Shown: positions 52,014-60,559, numbered from the stretch's first letter. The stretch is 64,000 nt of DNA from JAZDFC01 sp043808235 (GCA_043808235.1 JAZDFC010000012.1:1-64000); one strand, 5' to 3'. Notes: a model not told the origin generated them from the sequence alone. Made by a program: numbers and translations.

Positions 52014-52856
52014 ATGCTCAATTTTAACGATATAAAAAAATCATCGGTTTATATTACACCGAATTTTCCGGTTTTACGAACCAAACGTTATAAATTTGGT
52101 TTTTTTCGCGTTTTAGCTGTAGTTGCTGGTTATTCATCCATAGTTGCCATATTTACAGTTTTGCTTGTGATGTTTACACCGGCAAAACAATTAGTACTTC
52201 TTTTTGAAAATAGAGAATTGAATTTGCAAGCCCAACGAGTTATAGAACTTGAGCAAAAATTAGTAATTCTTTCCGAAGAACTTCAATCACTTCAATCCTC
52301 CAATAAAAAACTAAAATTTGCAATGATGCTTGCCGGAACCGATTCAATCGATTCCTCGTCCGCGATATATGATAGTTTAAAGCAAGGAAACTCAGTGAAA
52401 AATAAAACCGGCGGGGACATTTTAACTGTGTTCAAAGATTTTATAAGCAAGTATTTTTTTAATGATTCATCATCCGGATCCAGTTTTTGTTTTATAAAAC
52501 CCGTGAATGGATATTTATTAAATTCATTCGATGAAATTAAAGGTCATCTCGGCTTAGATTTCGCAGTAAAAATAGGATCGCCAATTTTTGCAGCTGCAAA
52601 TGGTACAGTAATATTCGCCGATTACACAATTGATGAGGGGTATGTTATTATACTGAAACATCAGGATGATTATTTAACAATGTACAAACATTGCTCTGCC
52701 TTGCTAAAGAAAGAAAGGGATTTTATTTTGCAAGGGGAATTAATTGCTTTAAGCGGAAATACCGGTCACAACTCAACCGGCCCGCATTTGCACTTTGAAA
52801 TTTGGAAAGACGGAACTACAGTAGATCCTGAAAAATTATTAATAAATAATAGATAA
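52014..52856 (+). CDS. M23 family metallopeptidase (peptidoglycan endopeptidase)
   Basis: A 280-residue membrane-anchored cell-wall hydrolase. One membrane helix (~31-55), then a coiled coil (~62-101, ENRELNLQAQRVIELEQKL), then the LytM/M23 domain from ~165. Zinc and catalytic residues are all present: H178 and D182 in GHLGLDFAV, H226 in YKH and H258/H260 in GPHLHFEIW. It should therefore cut peptide cross-links in the periplasm. The bactofilin gene starts 12 bases later; M23-bactofilin gene pairs are known in several phyla, where the scaffold localises the hydrolase to shape the cell. Same arrangement and likely the same role here. Confidence 0.92.
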   Translation: MLNFNDIKKSSVYITPNFPVLRTKRYKFGFFRVLAVVAGYSSIVAIFTVLLVMFTPAKQLVLLFENRELNLQAQRVIELEQKLVILSEELQSLQSSNKKLKFAMMLAGTDSIDSSSAIYDSLKQGNSVKNKTGGDILTVFKDFISKYFFNDSSSGSSFCFIKPVNGYLLNSFDEIKGHLGLDFAVKIGSPIFAAANGTVIFADYTIDEGYVIILKHQDDYLTMYKHCSALLKKERDFILQGELIALSGNTGHNSTGPHLHFEIWKDGTTVDPEKLLINNR

Positions 52857-52868
52857 GGTTATTACTTT

Positions 52869-53249
52869 ATGCTACAGAAAAAAGATATTACTGCAGGTGG
52901 CGATGTTAGTATTTTAAGCGCCGGTGTTCGCATTGAAGGAAAATTTTATAGTGAAGGCAATGTCCGTATCGATGGTAAAATAATGGGCGATGTAATAGTT
53001 AATGGAAATTTAACGCTTGGCGAATCTTCCAAAATAAATGGCACAGTAAAAGCCCGCAACATTACTATTAGCGGCGCTCTTCATGGCAATGTAAATGCAA
53101 CCGAAAAAGTAATCCTTGAAAGTAAATCTGTTTTAAAAGGCGACCTTGTTGCAAAAATCCTTGTTATCGAGGAAGGAGCTAAATTCGATGGGCAAAGTAG
53201 AATGGGAGATATCCCCGCTTCACCGCCTCCGAATCCATCTACAAAATGA
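52869..53249 (+). CDS. Bactofilin (polymer-forming cytoskeletal protein)
   Basis: A 126-residue bactofilin. The core (~14-110) is a right-handed beta-helix with regularly spaced glycines and hydrophobics: ILSAGVRIEGKFYSEGNVRI, DGKIMGDVIVNGNLTLGESS, KINGTVKARNITISGALHGN. The C-terminal tail is short and proline-rich (PASPPPNPSTK), the N-terminal tail short. Bactofilins polymerise without nucleotide on the inner face of the membrane. Its stop codon overlaps the start of the atpZ frame (ATGA), tying this cell-shape pair to the ATP synthase transcription unit. Confidence 0.93.
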   Translation: MLQKKDITAGGDVSILSAGVRIEGKFYSEGNVRIDGKIMGDVIVNGNLTLGESSKINGTVKARNITISGALHGNVNATEKVILESKSVLKGDLVAKILVIEEGAKFDGQSRMGDIPASPPPNPSTK

Positions 53250-53513
53250 GAATGCAAGGATCACCTAAAGAAAGTTTCGCTGAAACCTATCATAAAATTG
53301 GACCCTATCTGGGCCTGGGAACTCAATTAGCTTTAACCATAGTTATAATGTTTTTTTTTAGGAAAGTGGCTGGATGAAAAATTTTCTACTTTTCCAATTC
53401 TTATCATCGTATTCACTTTCCTTGGATGCTTCGCTGGCTTGTATAATTTTATAAAAATTGCGCTTAATTTTAATAAAAAGAGAAGTGAAAAAAGTAATAA
53501 TTCAGATTCTTAG
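53246..53513 (+). CDS. atpZ: AtpZ/AtpI-family ATP synthase accessory protein, split by a frameshift at a T9 tract
   Basis: Start ATG at 53246 overlaps the bactofilin stop. The first 38 codons encode the AtpZ N-terminus (SFAETYHKIGPYLGLGTQLA, then TIVIMFFF). After nine T at 53351-53359 the frame hits TGA at 53375-53377. One frame over, from TTA at 53358, the family continues perfectly (LGKWLDEKFSTFPILII, FLGCFAGLYNFIKIAL) to TAG at 53511-53513. With eight T the product would be ~89 residues with two membrane helices, the normal AtpZ form that may support Mg2+/Ca2+ supply or assembly of the ATP synthase. Either a real mutation, slippage-rescued gene, or a homopolymer sequencing error. Confidence 0.75.
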
Positions 53514-53865
53514 TGTCTTTGTACCATACCTCCTAATTTTATTATGGGCTTTAAAATCCGGTACAATAGATAGTAGTTTTTTCGACGCTTCTTTAATTGC
53601 TGGTTTTATTAACCTACTGAATTTCTTAATCGCAGCGATTCTTTTCGAAATTTACCATGATAAATCGAACAAAAAATTTCTTACTTTCGTTTTGGGAGGT
53701 ATGGCTGTCAGATTATTGGCCATTCTTGCGACGGTTTTTATATTATTAAAATTCTTGAAAATTGACGAATATGGGTTTATATTTACATTCTTTTTAATTT
53801 ACTTTGTATTATTGTGCCTGGAAATTTTAAATATCCACACAAAAAAGATGAAAAAAACGAAATAA
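53485..53865 (+). CDS. Small four-helix membrane protein, AtpI-like ATP synthase accessory
   Basis: A 126-residue integral membrane protein. I choose the GTG at 53485 (MKKVIIQILSVFVPYLLILL), overlapping the end of the atpZ frame by 29 bases; a TTG at 53458 would add nine basic residues. Four hydrophobic segments are visible, including IAGFINLLNFLIAAILFEIY and AVRLLAILATVFILLKFL. Position between AtpZ and AtpB matches where AtpI (subunit I, rotor-ring assembly helper) or its analogue lies. Sequence similarity to AtpI is not obvious, so the name is contextual. Confidence 0.65.
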   Translation: MKKVIIQILSVFVPYLLILLWALKSGTIDSSFFDASLIAGFINLLNFLIAAILFEIYHDKSNKKFLTFVLGGMAVRLLAILATVFILLKFLKIDEYGFIFTFFLIYFVLLCLEILNIHTKKMKKTK

Positions 53866-53875
53866 TGCGCTTTTA

Positions 53876-54715
53876 ATGAATGCTGATACACTAAAAATTG
53901 TTGCCGATTCTCTTCATTCTGCTGCTAAAACTCAGGATGCGGGGTGGATTTTACATCATACTCTGGATTCAAGATATCTGCAATTTGAGCCTTTACCGCC
54001 GATTCTACTTCCTGAAATTCATCTTTTCGGAATCGATTTTTCAATTACCAAGCATTTAGTTTTTATGTGGTTCGCAGTTATTATGCTTATTTTTATTTTT
54101 ATTAAAGCTGCAAAATCTTATCAAAAATCAAATATTCCTAAGGGATATGCAAATTTTCTGGAAGTAATGATTGTCTTTGTACGCGACGAAATTGCGAAAC
54201 CCTCGATTCATAAAGGTTATGAAAAGTTCGTACCCTATCTGCTGACGGCATTTTTCTTTATCTTGTTTTTAAACTTATTGAGCTTAGTACCATGGGGTGT
54301 TGCTGTCACAGGGAATATTTCTGTAACAGCCACTCTGGCAATGATAACATTCTTTGTAACTCAAATCGGCGGAATTAGAAAGAACGGATTCTTCGGATAC
54401 TTTAAAGGATTGATACCGCATGGCATGCCGGTTTATATACTTCCGGTAATGGCAGTTGTAGAAATAATTGGTTTGTTTACCAAACCTTTTGCACTTGCAA
54501 TAAGGTTGTTCGCAAATATGTTTGCCGGCAAGATCATAATTTATTCTTTAATCGGATTGATATTTATTATTCATACATATTTTGTTGCGCCGGTATCTAT
54601 TTCGTTCGCGCTATTTATTTTTCTACTGAAAATATTAGTATCGTTTATACAAGCATATATATTTACAATGTTGTCATCCTTATTTATAGGGATGGCAGTT
54701 CATCAAGAACATTAA
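53876..54715 (+). CDS. atpB: ATP synthase F0 subunit a
   Basis: A 279-residue membrane stator subunit that forms the proton half-channels next to the c-ring. Several helices are visible; the essential arginine is in AIRLFANMFAGKIIIYSL, and the partner helix contains VSFIQAYIFTMLSSLFIGMA. An N-terminal extension (~45 residues, HHTLDSRYLQFEP) precedes the first helix, as in Chlorobi/Bacteroidota forms. GNISVTATLAMITFFVTQIG is also typical. First of the standard atpBEFHAG order. Confidence 0.94.
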   Translation: MNADTLKIVADSLHSAAKTQDAGWILHHTLDSRYLQFEPLPPILLPEIHLFGIDFSITKHLVFMWFAVIMLIFIFIKAAKSYQKSNIPKGYANFLEVMIVFVRDEIAKPSIHKGYEKFVPYLLTAFFFILFLNLLSLVPWGVAVTGNISVTATLAMITFFVTQIGGIRKNGFFGYFKGLIPHGMPVYILPVMAVVEIIGLFTKPFALAIRLFANMFAGKIIIYSLIGLIFIIHTYFVAPVSISFALFIFLLKILVSFIQAYIFTMLSSLFIGMAVHQEH

Positions 54716-54730
54716 CAAATAATATTATAG

Positions 54731-54736
54731 AGGAGG
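54731..54736 (+). promoter_or_regulatory. Strong ribosome binding site for atpE
   Basis: AGGAGG six bases before the ATG at 54743. Among the strongest Shine-Dalgarno sites in this window, fitting the need for many c subunits per complex. Confidence 0.75.
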
Positions 54737-54742
54737 ATTCAA

Positions 54743-54961
54743 ATGGAATTCGCTTATTTAGCTGCTGGATTTGGCGCTGCGTTAACAATTATTGGCGGTG
54801 CTTTTGGTATTGGAAAATTAGCTTCGGCTGCAATGGAAGCAAGCGGCAGACAACCGGAAGCTGCAGGTGATATCAGAACATCTATGCTTATTGCTGCTGT
54901 ACTTATCGAAGGTATTTCGCTTTTCGCATTGGTTATTTGTATTCTTCTTGCGTTAAAGTAA
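54743..54961 (+). CDS. atpE: ATP synthase F0 subunit c
   Basis: A 72-residue hairpin of two membrane helices, the ring-forming rotor subunit. Helix 1 is glycine-rich (GAALTIIGGAFGIGKLASAA), the polar loop is ASGRQPEAA and helix 2 carries the ion-binding glutamate in AVLIEGISLFALVI. The residue after that Glu is Gly rather than Ser/Thr and helix 1 lacks the Na+-type Gln, so proton coupling is predicted. Very good ribosome site upstream. Confidence 0.95.
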   Translation: MEFAYLAAGFGAALTIIGGAFGIGKLASAAMEASGRQPEAAGDIRTSMLIAAVLIEGISLFALVICILLALK

Positions 54962-55016
54962 TAATTAAGGAGTGTTTTATCAGCGCTCCTATTTTTTAAA
55001 AAGCATGGTGATTTAA

Positions 55017-55562
55017 ATGCTGGCACAAATTAATTTATTATTGGTTCTTCTTTCGGAAGGAAGCGAAGTTGGCGGACCGTTGGATGTAAATCCCGGTTTG
55101 GCAATCTGGACTCTCATAACATTCATCTTACTGTGGATTGTCCTTAAGAAATTCGCGTGGAAACCGATCTTAAATTCTTTGAACGAAAGAGAAAAATTTA
55201 TTAAAGAATCTCTTGAGAAGGCCGATACAGCTCAGAAAGACGCTCAAAGATTGATGGATGAAAATAAAGTCAATTCAGCAAGAGCTGAAGAAGAAGCACG
55301 TAAAATTATTGACCAGGGAAGACATTACGCAGAAGAATTAAAAGAAAAAATTCTGAGTGAAAGCAAGAGCGAAGCGAAGAAAATGATTGAGGCTGCTTCA
55401 ATTGAAATCGATAGGAAGAATAAGGAAGCATTTTCGAAATTGAAAGAACAAGTTGCCGATATTGCCGTTAAAGCTGCTGAAAAAATCATCAGAGAAAATT
55501 TGGATAAAGAAAAACAACTGAAGATTGTAACAAATTACATTAACGATTTGCCGAAGAATTAA
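55017..55562 (+). CDS. atpF: ATP synthase F0 subunit b
   Basis: A 181-residue peripheral stalk subunit. One N-terminal helix (NPGLAIWTLITFILLWIVLK, ~24-43) anchors it, then a long charged coiled coil (NEREKFIKESLEKADTAQKD through AASIEIDRKNKEAFSKLKEQ) reaches up to F1. ADIAVKAAEKIIRENLDKEK at the C-terminus binds delta. Normal length. Two bases before atpH. Confidence 0.94.
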   Translation: MLAQINLLLVLLSEGSEVGGPLDVNPGLAIWTLITFILLWIVLKKFAWKPILNSLNEREKFIKESLEKADTAQKDAQRLMDENKVNSARAEEEARKIIDQGRHYAEELKEKILSESKSEAKKMIEAASIEIDRKNKEAFSKLKEQVADIAVKAAEKIIRENLDKEKQLKIVTNYINDLPKN

Positions 55563-55564
55563 AG

Positions 55565-56119
55565 ATGAGTGACTTTAGTATATCCACCCGTTATGCGCAA
55601 GCTCTTATGCAGGTTGCCGATGAGAAATCATCTTTAAGTAAAATTTCATCAGATGTGGAGTTGTTATTCAAAGCTTTGAACGAGTCGAAAGATTTGCGGT
55701 ACGTTTTGCGAAGCCCTGTTATTGATGAAGATAAAAAAGTACGTATTATGGAGGAAATTTTTACAAGCCGCATTTCGGAAGATTCACTCAGCTTTATCAA
55801 ATTAATTCTTAAAAAGAAAAGAGAAAATCTATTGTTAGATATTTCCAAAAGATTTCTCGAACTACGCGATAATAAGCTGGGCCTTATGAATATCCTTGTT
55901 ACGAGTGCGGTTGAAATGACGGAAGTTCAAAAGGAATCGTTGAAGAAAAAATTATCTGACGAGACCGGAAAGGTTATTAAACTCAATTTTGAGATTGATG
56001 AAAATATTATCGGCGGCTTTCTTTTAAAGATTGGCGATACTGTTATTGATGCTACAATCAGAAATCAAATTTTGAAATTAAAAAAATGTCTTTTGCAGGA
56101 ATCTTTATCAATAAACTAG
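55565..56119 (+). CDS. atpH: ATP synthase F1 subunit delta
   Basis: A 184-residue delta (OSCP) subunit linking the peripheral stalk to the top of F1. N-terminal helical domain begins ISTRYAQALMQVADEKSSLS; the C-terminal signature VEMTEVQKESLKKKLSDETG and NIIGGFLLKIGDTVIDATIR is diagnostic. Starts 2 bases after atpF. Confidence 0.94.
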   Translation: MSDFSISTRYAQALMQVADEKSSLSKISSDVELLFKALNESKDLRYVLRSPVIDEDKKVRIMEEIFTSRISEDSLSFIKLILKKKRENLLLDISKRFLELRDNKLGLMNILVTSAVEMTEVQKESLKKKLSDETGKVIKLNFEIDENIIGGFLLKIGDTVIDATIRNQILKLKKCLLQESLSIN

Positions 56120-56149
56120 TTTTGATTTTAATCCCAGAGGTAAAATAAA

Positions 56150-57697
56150 ATGGCTGAAGTTAGACCCGACGAAGTTTCGAATATTCTTAAAAGACAATTA
56201 GCAGGATTCGAAGCCGATATCGATACGTATGATGTTGGAACCGTACTGCAGGTCGGCGACGGTATCGCAAGAGTATACGGATTGTCAAAAGTTATGGCCA
56301 GCGAGTTGATTGAATTTCCGAATGATGTTATGGGAATGGTGTTAAATCTCGAAGAAGATAGCGTCGGTTGCGTACTCTTTGGCGATTGCACTCTTGTTAA
56401 AGAAGGTGATCTGGTTAAGAGAACGAAAAGAGTTGCTTCTTTCCCCGTCTCCGAAAAATATCTCGGCAGAGTTGTTAATCCGTTAGGCGAGCCTTTGGAT
56501 GGGAAAGGACCAGTTGAATCAAATCAGTTTTTACCAATTGAAAGAAAAGCTCTTGGTGTAATTCAAAGACAGCCTGTAAAAGAACCGCTTCAAACCGGAA
56601 TTGTAGCTATCGATGCGATGATACCGATTGGACGAGGACAACGTGAATTAATTATCGGCGACCGCCAAACAGGTAAAACAGCTGTTGCAGTCGATGCAAT
56701 TATAAATCAAAAATACACACATACTAAAGAAGCTAAAGAAGTTGGAATAAAACCGGTTTATTGTATCTATGTAGCTATCGGACAGAAAAATTCGACTGTA
56801 GCGCAAGTGGTTGGAAAATTAACCGAACACGGCGCTATGGAATATACAACTGTTGTAGCTGCATCCGCTTCGGATCCTGCTCCACTTCAATATATTGCAG
56901 CATATTCCGGCGCTACGCTTGGCGAGTTTTTCCGCGATAATGGAAAACATGCACTCGTTGTTTACGATGATCTTTCGAAACAAGCAGTTGCTTATCGTGA
57001 ACTTTCGTTATTGTTAAGAAGACCTCCGGGACGTGAAGCGTACCCCGGTGATATTTTCTATTTGCATTCAAGATTGCTTGAAAGAGCCTCGAAATTAAAT
57101 GATGATTTAGGTGGCGGAAGTTTAACCGCATTCCCAATTATCGAGACCCAGCAGGGTGACGTTTCTGCATATATTCCGACCAACGTAATTTCAATTACCG
57201 ATGGTCAAATTTATCTTGAGCCAAACTTATTCAATGCCGGTGTGCGCCCCGCTATCAACGTTGGTATAAGCGTATCCCGTGTAGGCGGAAATGCTCAGAT
57301 TAAAGCTATGCGAAAAGTCGCAGGCTCATTAAAATTGGATTTAGCCCAGTACCGTGAATTGGAAGCATTTGCCAAATTCGGTTCTGATCTTGACAAAGCA
57401 ACACAACGTACACTTGCTAAAGGCGCCCGACTTGTTGAACTTTTAAAACAAGGACAGTATTCGCCGATGACGGTTGAAAAGCAGGTTGTAAGTGTTTTTA
57501 TTGGAACACAAGAATATCTTGAAACTATCCCGCTAAAAGATGTTAAACGATTTGAAAGCGAATTTCAAGAATATGTCAATTTGAAATATCCGCAAATTTT
57601 TGAATCGATTAGAAAAGAAAAAATCATCAGCGATCAGACCGAGGAATTGATAAGAAAAGCTGCGGATGAATTCATTTCGAAATTTAAAATCAGCTGA
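56150..57697 (+). CDS. atpA: ATP synthase F1 subunit alpha
   Basis: A 515-residue alpha subunit of the catalytic hexamer, carrying the non-catalytic nucleotide site. Walker A is GDRQTGKTAV; VYCIYVAIGQKNSTVAQVV, DDLSKQAVAYRELSLLLRRP and PGREAYPGDIFYLHSRLLER are invariant landmarks. N-terminal RPDEVSNILKRQLAGFE binds delta. Length is normal for the family. The catalytic beta subunit gene is not in the window. Confidence 0.97.
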   Translation: MAEVRPDEVSNILKRQLAGFEADIDTYDVGTVLQVGDGIARVYGLSKVMASELIEFPNDVMGMVLNLEEDSVGCVLFGDCTLVKEGDLVKRTKRVASFPVSEKYLGRVVNPLGEPLDGKGPVESNQFLPIERKALGVIQRQPVKEPLQTGIVAIDAMIPIGRGQRELIIGDRQTGKTAVAVDAIINQKYTHTKEAKEVGIKPVYCIYVAIGQKNSTVAQVVGKLTEHGAMEYTTVVAASASDPAPLQYIAAYSGATLGEFFRDNGKHALVVYDDLSKQAVAYRELSLLLRRPPGREAYPGDIFYLHSRLLERASKLNDDLGGGSLTAFPIIETQQGDVSAYIPTNVISITDGQIYLEPNLFNAGVRPAINVGISVSRVGGNAQIKAMRKVAGSLKLDLAQYRELEAFAKFGSDLDKATQRTLAKGARLVELLKQGQYSPMTVEKQVVSVFIGTQEYLETIPLKDVKRFESEFQEYVNLKYPQIFESIRKEKIISDQTEELIRKAADEFISKFKIS

Positions 57698-57733
57698 TAA
57701 ATTTTAATATAGATTGAGCACAAATAGTATTCT

Positions 57734-58618
57734 ATGGCAACATTAAGAGACATAAAACGAAGAATTAAAGGCGTAAAAAATACGCAGCAGATCACCAAAG
57801 CCATGAAAATGGTTGCTGCCGCGCGGCTTCGTCGTGCTCAGGAAAATATTATTAATGCACGTCCATATTCAAGAAAGATCAGTTCTGTACTTGGGCATCT
57901 TCTTAAAGTAGAAGGAAATTCCAGAAATGTTTTTTTTGAAGCACGGGAAGTGAAGCGAGTTGCCCTTGTTGTTGTTACTTCAGATCGCGGTATGTGTGGC
58001 AGTTTCAATATGAACGTTATTCGTAATGCGGAAGATTCACTTAAGGGTGAATTGAAATCTTTGAATGATGCAGGTAATGTTGATATGTACTGCATCGGGA
58101 AAAAAGGAAACGATTATTTTACAAAGAATAGTTATAATGTTGTCGGTTCATATCCCGGTATCTTTGCAAAATTGAGATTTGAGTTTGCTGTAAAAATGGT
58201 AAGCGAACTTTCTCAAAGGTACATTAATGGTGAAGTCGATAAAATTATTATTGGTTATAATGAATTTAGATCGGTAATGCAGCAGAAGTTTGTAATGGGT
58301 ACTTTTTTACCGGTCGAAAAAATAGATTCTACCGAAAATGCTGTCCATCAAGCTGTGGATTATATCTATGAGCCTGATAAACAGAGCATCATTAATTCTC
58401 TATTGCCCCGTCATTTAAAAGCAATGATGTGGAAGATATTGCTTGAATCCTATGCTGCCGAATTGGGGGCGAGAATGACCGCAATGGACATGGCTACGGA
58501 GAATGCAAAAGAACTTATAAGAATTTTGACTGTTACATATAATAAAGAGCGACAGGCAGCAATAACCAAAGAGATTTTAGAAATTGTATCCGGTGCCAAC
58601 GCACTCAAGAAAAGTTGA
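57734..58618 (+). CDS. atpG: ATP synthase F1 subunit gamma
   Basis: A 294-residue central rotor shaft. N-terminal helix ATLRDIKRRIKGVKNTQQIT and KAMKMVAAARLRRAQ, and C-terminal helix MTAMDMATENAKELIRILTV with YNKERQAAITKEILEIVSGA, form the coiled coil that turns inside the alpha-beta ring. TSDRGMCGSFN is the middle signature (LCG/MCG). It ends the ATP synthase run; atpD and atpC do not follow, and ffh starts 58 bases later. Confidence 0.96.
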   Translation: MATLRDIKRRIKGVKNTQQITKAMKMVAAARLRRAQENIINARPYSRKISSVLGHLLKVEGNSRNVFFEAREVKRVALVVVTSDRGMCGSFNMNVIRNAEDSLKGELKSLNDAGNVDMYCIGKKGNDYFTKNSYNVVGSYPGIFAKLRFEFAVKMVSELSQRYINGEVDKIIIGYNEFRSVMQQKFVMGTFLPVEKIDSTENAVHQAVDYIYEPDKQSIINSLLPRHLKAMMWKILLESYAAELGARMTAMDMATENAKELIRILTVTYNKERQAAITKEILEIVSGANALKKS

Positions 58619-58676
58619 CGGTTCGCGATTGATTTGGATGTTTAAAATTTGTATATTTTTACTACGATAGGAAATT

Positions 58677-60011
58677 ATGCTCGAAGAATTGACTGAAAAA
58701 TTTGAGCGCGCTTTAAAAAAGGTTACCGGACAGGGTCGTTTGTCCGAAAATAATATTTCGGATACCCTTAGGGAGATCCGACGTGTTCTTTTAGATGCTG
58801 ATGTAAATTACAAAATTGCAAAGCAATTTATTGACGACGTTAAAGTAAAGGCTTTGGGGAAAGAAGTTTTAGCCTCGGTTTCGCCCGGGCAACTTATCAC
58901 TAAGATCATTTACGATGAACTTACTGAGTTGATGGGCGGGAAGGGAACTGAAATTAAAATTAATCCCTCGGGTTTAACTGTAATCCTTTTAGTTGGGTTA
59001 CAGGGTTCCGGTAAAACTACGTTTGCCGGAAAACTCGCAAAGTATTTGAAAGAAAGAAAACAAAATGTTCTTTTAACTGCGTGTGATATTTATAGACCTG
59101 CAGCTATCGAACAACTTAAGCTGCTCGGTGAGAAAATAAGTATTCCGGTATTTTCAATAGACGGCAGCAAGGACACTGTTGGTATTGCAAAAAATTCTCT
59201 ATCTTATGCAAAAGAGAATGGCCTGAATACAGTGATTATTGATACTGCAGGCAGACTTCATGTTGATGAAGATCTTATGGTTGAGATTGAACGTATAAAA
59301 GAAACGGTTAATCCAACTGAAATTTTATTTGTTGTTGATTCAATGACCGGTCAGGATGCGGTTAATTCAGCAAAAGCATTTCATGACCGTGTTGATTATG
59401 ATGGAATTGTTCTTACAAAACTTGATGGCGATTCGCGCGGTGGATGTGCGCTTTCGATTAGAGCTGTTGTTGATAGACCGATTAAATTTTCGAGTCTCGG
59501 CGAAAAATTGGATTCTATCGAAGTATTTCATCCCGATAGATTAGCTTCGCGTATCCTCGGCAAAGGGGATGTAATTTCGCTTGTTGAAAAGGCTCAAAAA
59601 CAAGTAGATGAAAAAGATGCACAAGATTTAGAGAAAAAGCTTCTTTCAAGTCAATTTGATTTTGAGGATTTCTTAAAGCAAATTAAGATGATTAAAAAAA
59701 TGGGTTCTTTGAAATCCATTATTGGAATGATTCCCGGTGTCGGCTCAGCGATTAAAAATGCCGATGTTGATGATAAGCAACTTGCAAAAGCTGAATCGAT
59801 AATTCAATCGATGACTCAGCAGGAAAGAATGAAACCGAGAATTTTGAACGGTAATCGTCGCCGTCGTATTGCGCGAGGCAGCGGTAATTCGATTCAAGAT
59901 GTGAACCGTCTTATCAAGCAATTTGAAGAGATGCAGAAAATGCTGAAGCGATTTAGTTCGCCGGCAGGAAAAAAATTATTAAGTAATATGAACAATATTA
60001 AGTTAAATTGA
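58677..60011 (+). CDS. ffh: Signal recognition particle protein Ffh
   Basis: A 444-residue SRP54 GTPase that, with 4.5S RNA, delivers nascent membrane proteins to FtsY. Domain N (LEELTEKFERALKKVTGQGR), then G: G1 GLQGSGKTTFAGKLA, DIYRPAAIEQL, G3 DTAGRLHVDEDLM, G4 TKLDGDSRGG. The C-terminal methionine-containing M domain ends in NGNRRRRIARGSGNSIQDVN and QFEEMQKMLKRF, the RNA-binding part. Length is normal. It leads into rpsP. Confidence 0.96.
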   Translation: MLEELTEKFERALKKVTGQGRLSENNISDTLREIRRVLLDADVNYKIAKQFIDDVKVKALGKEVLASVSPGQLITKIIYDELTELMGGKGTEIKINPSGLTVILLVGLQGSGKTTFAGKLAKYLKERKQNVLLTACDIYRPAAIEQLKLLGEKISIPVFSIDGSKDTVGIAKNSLSYAKENGLNTVIIDTAGRLHVDEDLMVEIERIKETVNPTEILFVVDSMTGQDAVNSAKAFHDRVDYDGIVLTKLDGDSRGGCALSIRAVVDRPIKFSSLGEKLDSIEVFHPDRLASRILGKGDVISLVEKAQKQVDEKDAQDLEKKLLSSQFDFEDFLKQIKMIKKMGSLKSIIGMIPGVGSAIKNADVDDKQLAKAESIIQSMTQQERMKPRILNGNRRRRIARGSGNSIQDVNRLIKQFEEMQKMLKRFSSPAGKKLLSNMNNIKLN

Positions 60012-60022
60012 ATAAACTAATT

Positions 60023-60029
60023 AGGAGGT
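60023..60029 (+). promoter_or_regulatory. Ribosome binding site fixing the rpsP TTG start
   Basis: AGGAGGT nine bases before the TTG at 60039. It fixes that TTG as start, since there is no ATG or GTG at an equivalent position and the protein begins MAVKLRLRRMG as S16 should. Confidence 0.75.
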
Positions 60030-60038
60030 AATACTAAT

Positions 60039-60494
60039 TTGGCAGTTAAGCTAAGACTAAGGAGAATGGGTAAGAAGGGACAACCTGTTTATAAGGTTGT
60101 TGCAGCAGATTCCCGTTCGCCGCGTGATGGTAAATTTATTGAAGCAGTTGGATTGTATAACCCGAAGACCGCTCCGAGCACCATCGAATTAAAAGAAGAT
60201 AGAGTTAATTATTGGTTAGGCGTTGGCGCACAACCGACAATAACCGTGAAAACTTTATTGAAAAAAAATGGAATTCTTTTTAAACGAGAACTCGTAAAAA
60301 AAGGTCTTTCGGAAGAAGAAGTTTCCGGTAAAATGAGCGAATGGAAAAATCATAAAGAAGTAAAATTAGAAGCTAAAAGAAAAGAAGCAGACAAGAATAA
60401 AAAACAGAAATCCGATAACGTTCAACAGAATACAGATACAGAAAGTGCTGCTGAAGTAAAGGGTACTGCTTCCGAAGATTCTGGGAATAGCTAA
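60039..60494 (+). CDS. rpsP: 30S ribosomal protein S16, with long C-terminal tail
   Basis: A 151-residue S16. The core (~1-85) is standard: MAVKLRLRRMGKKGQPVYKV, ADSRSPRDGKFIEAVGLYNP and RVNYWLGVGAQPTITVKTLL. Beyond it lies a ~65-residue charged tail rich in Lys, Glu, Asn and Gln, ending GTASEDSGNS; longer S16 tails are common in Bacteroidota/Chlorobi. Initiates at TTG with a strong ribosome site. First of the S16-KH-RimM-TrmD-L19 run. Confidence 0.96.
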   Translation: MAVKLRLRRMGKKGQPVYKVVAADSRSPRDGKFIEAVGLYNPKTAPSTIELKEDRVNYWLGVGAQPTITVKTLLKKNGILFKRELVKKGLSEEEVSGKMSEWKNHKEVKLEAKRKEADKNKKQKSDNVQQNTDTESAAEVKGTASEDSGNS

Positions 60495-60514
60495 CTCGAA
60501 TTCCCGGGATTAGC

Positions 60515-60554
60515 ACTTATATAAATAAGTACCCTATTAATTAAATAGTAGGTA
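60515..60554 (+). repeat. Two adjacent small hairpins between rpsP and khpA
   Basis: ACTTAT-ATAA-ATAAGT at 60515-60530, then TACC-CTATT-AATTA-AATAG-TA-GGTA at 60530-60554. They fill most of the 65-base gap and end six bases before the khpA ATG, so they could hide its ribosome site. The stems are AT-rich and weak. Possible translational control or mRNA processing; inference. Confidence 0.35.
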
Positions 60555-60559
60555 TTCTC

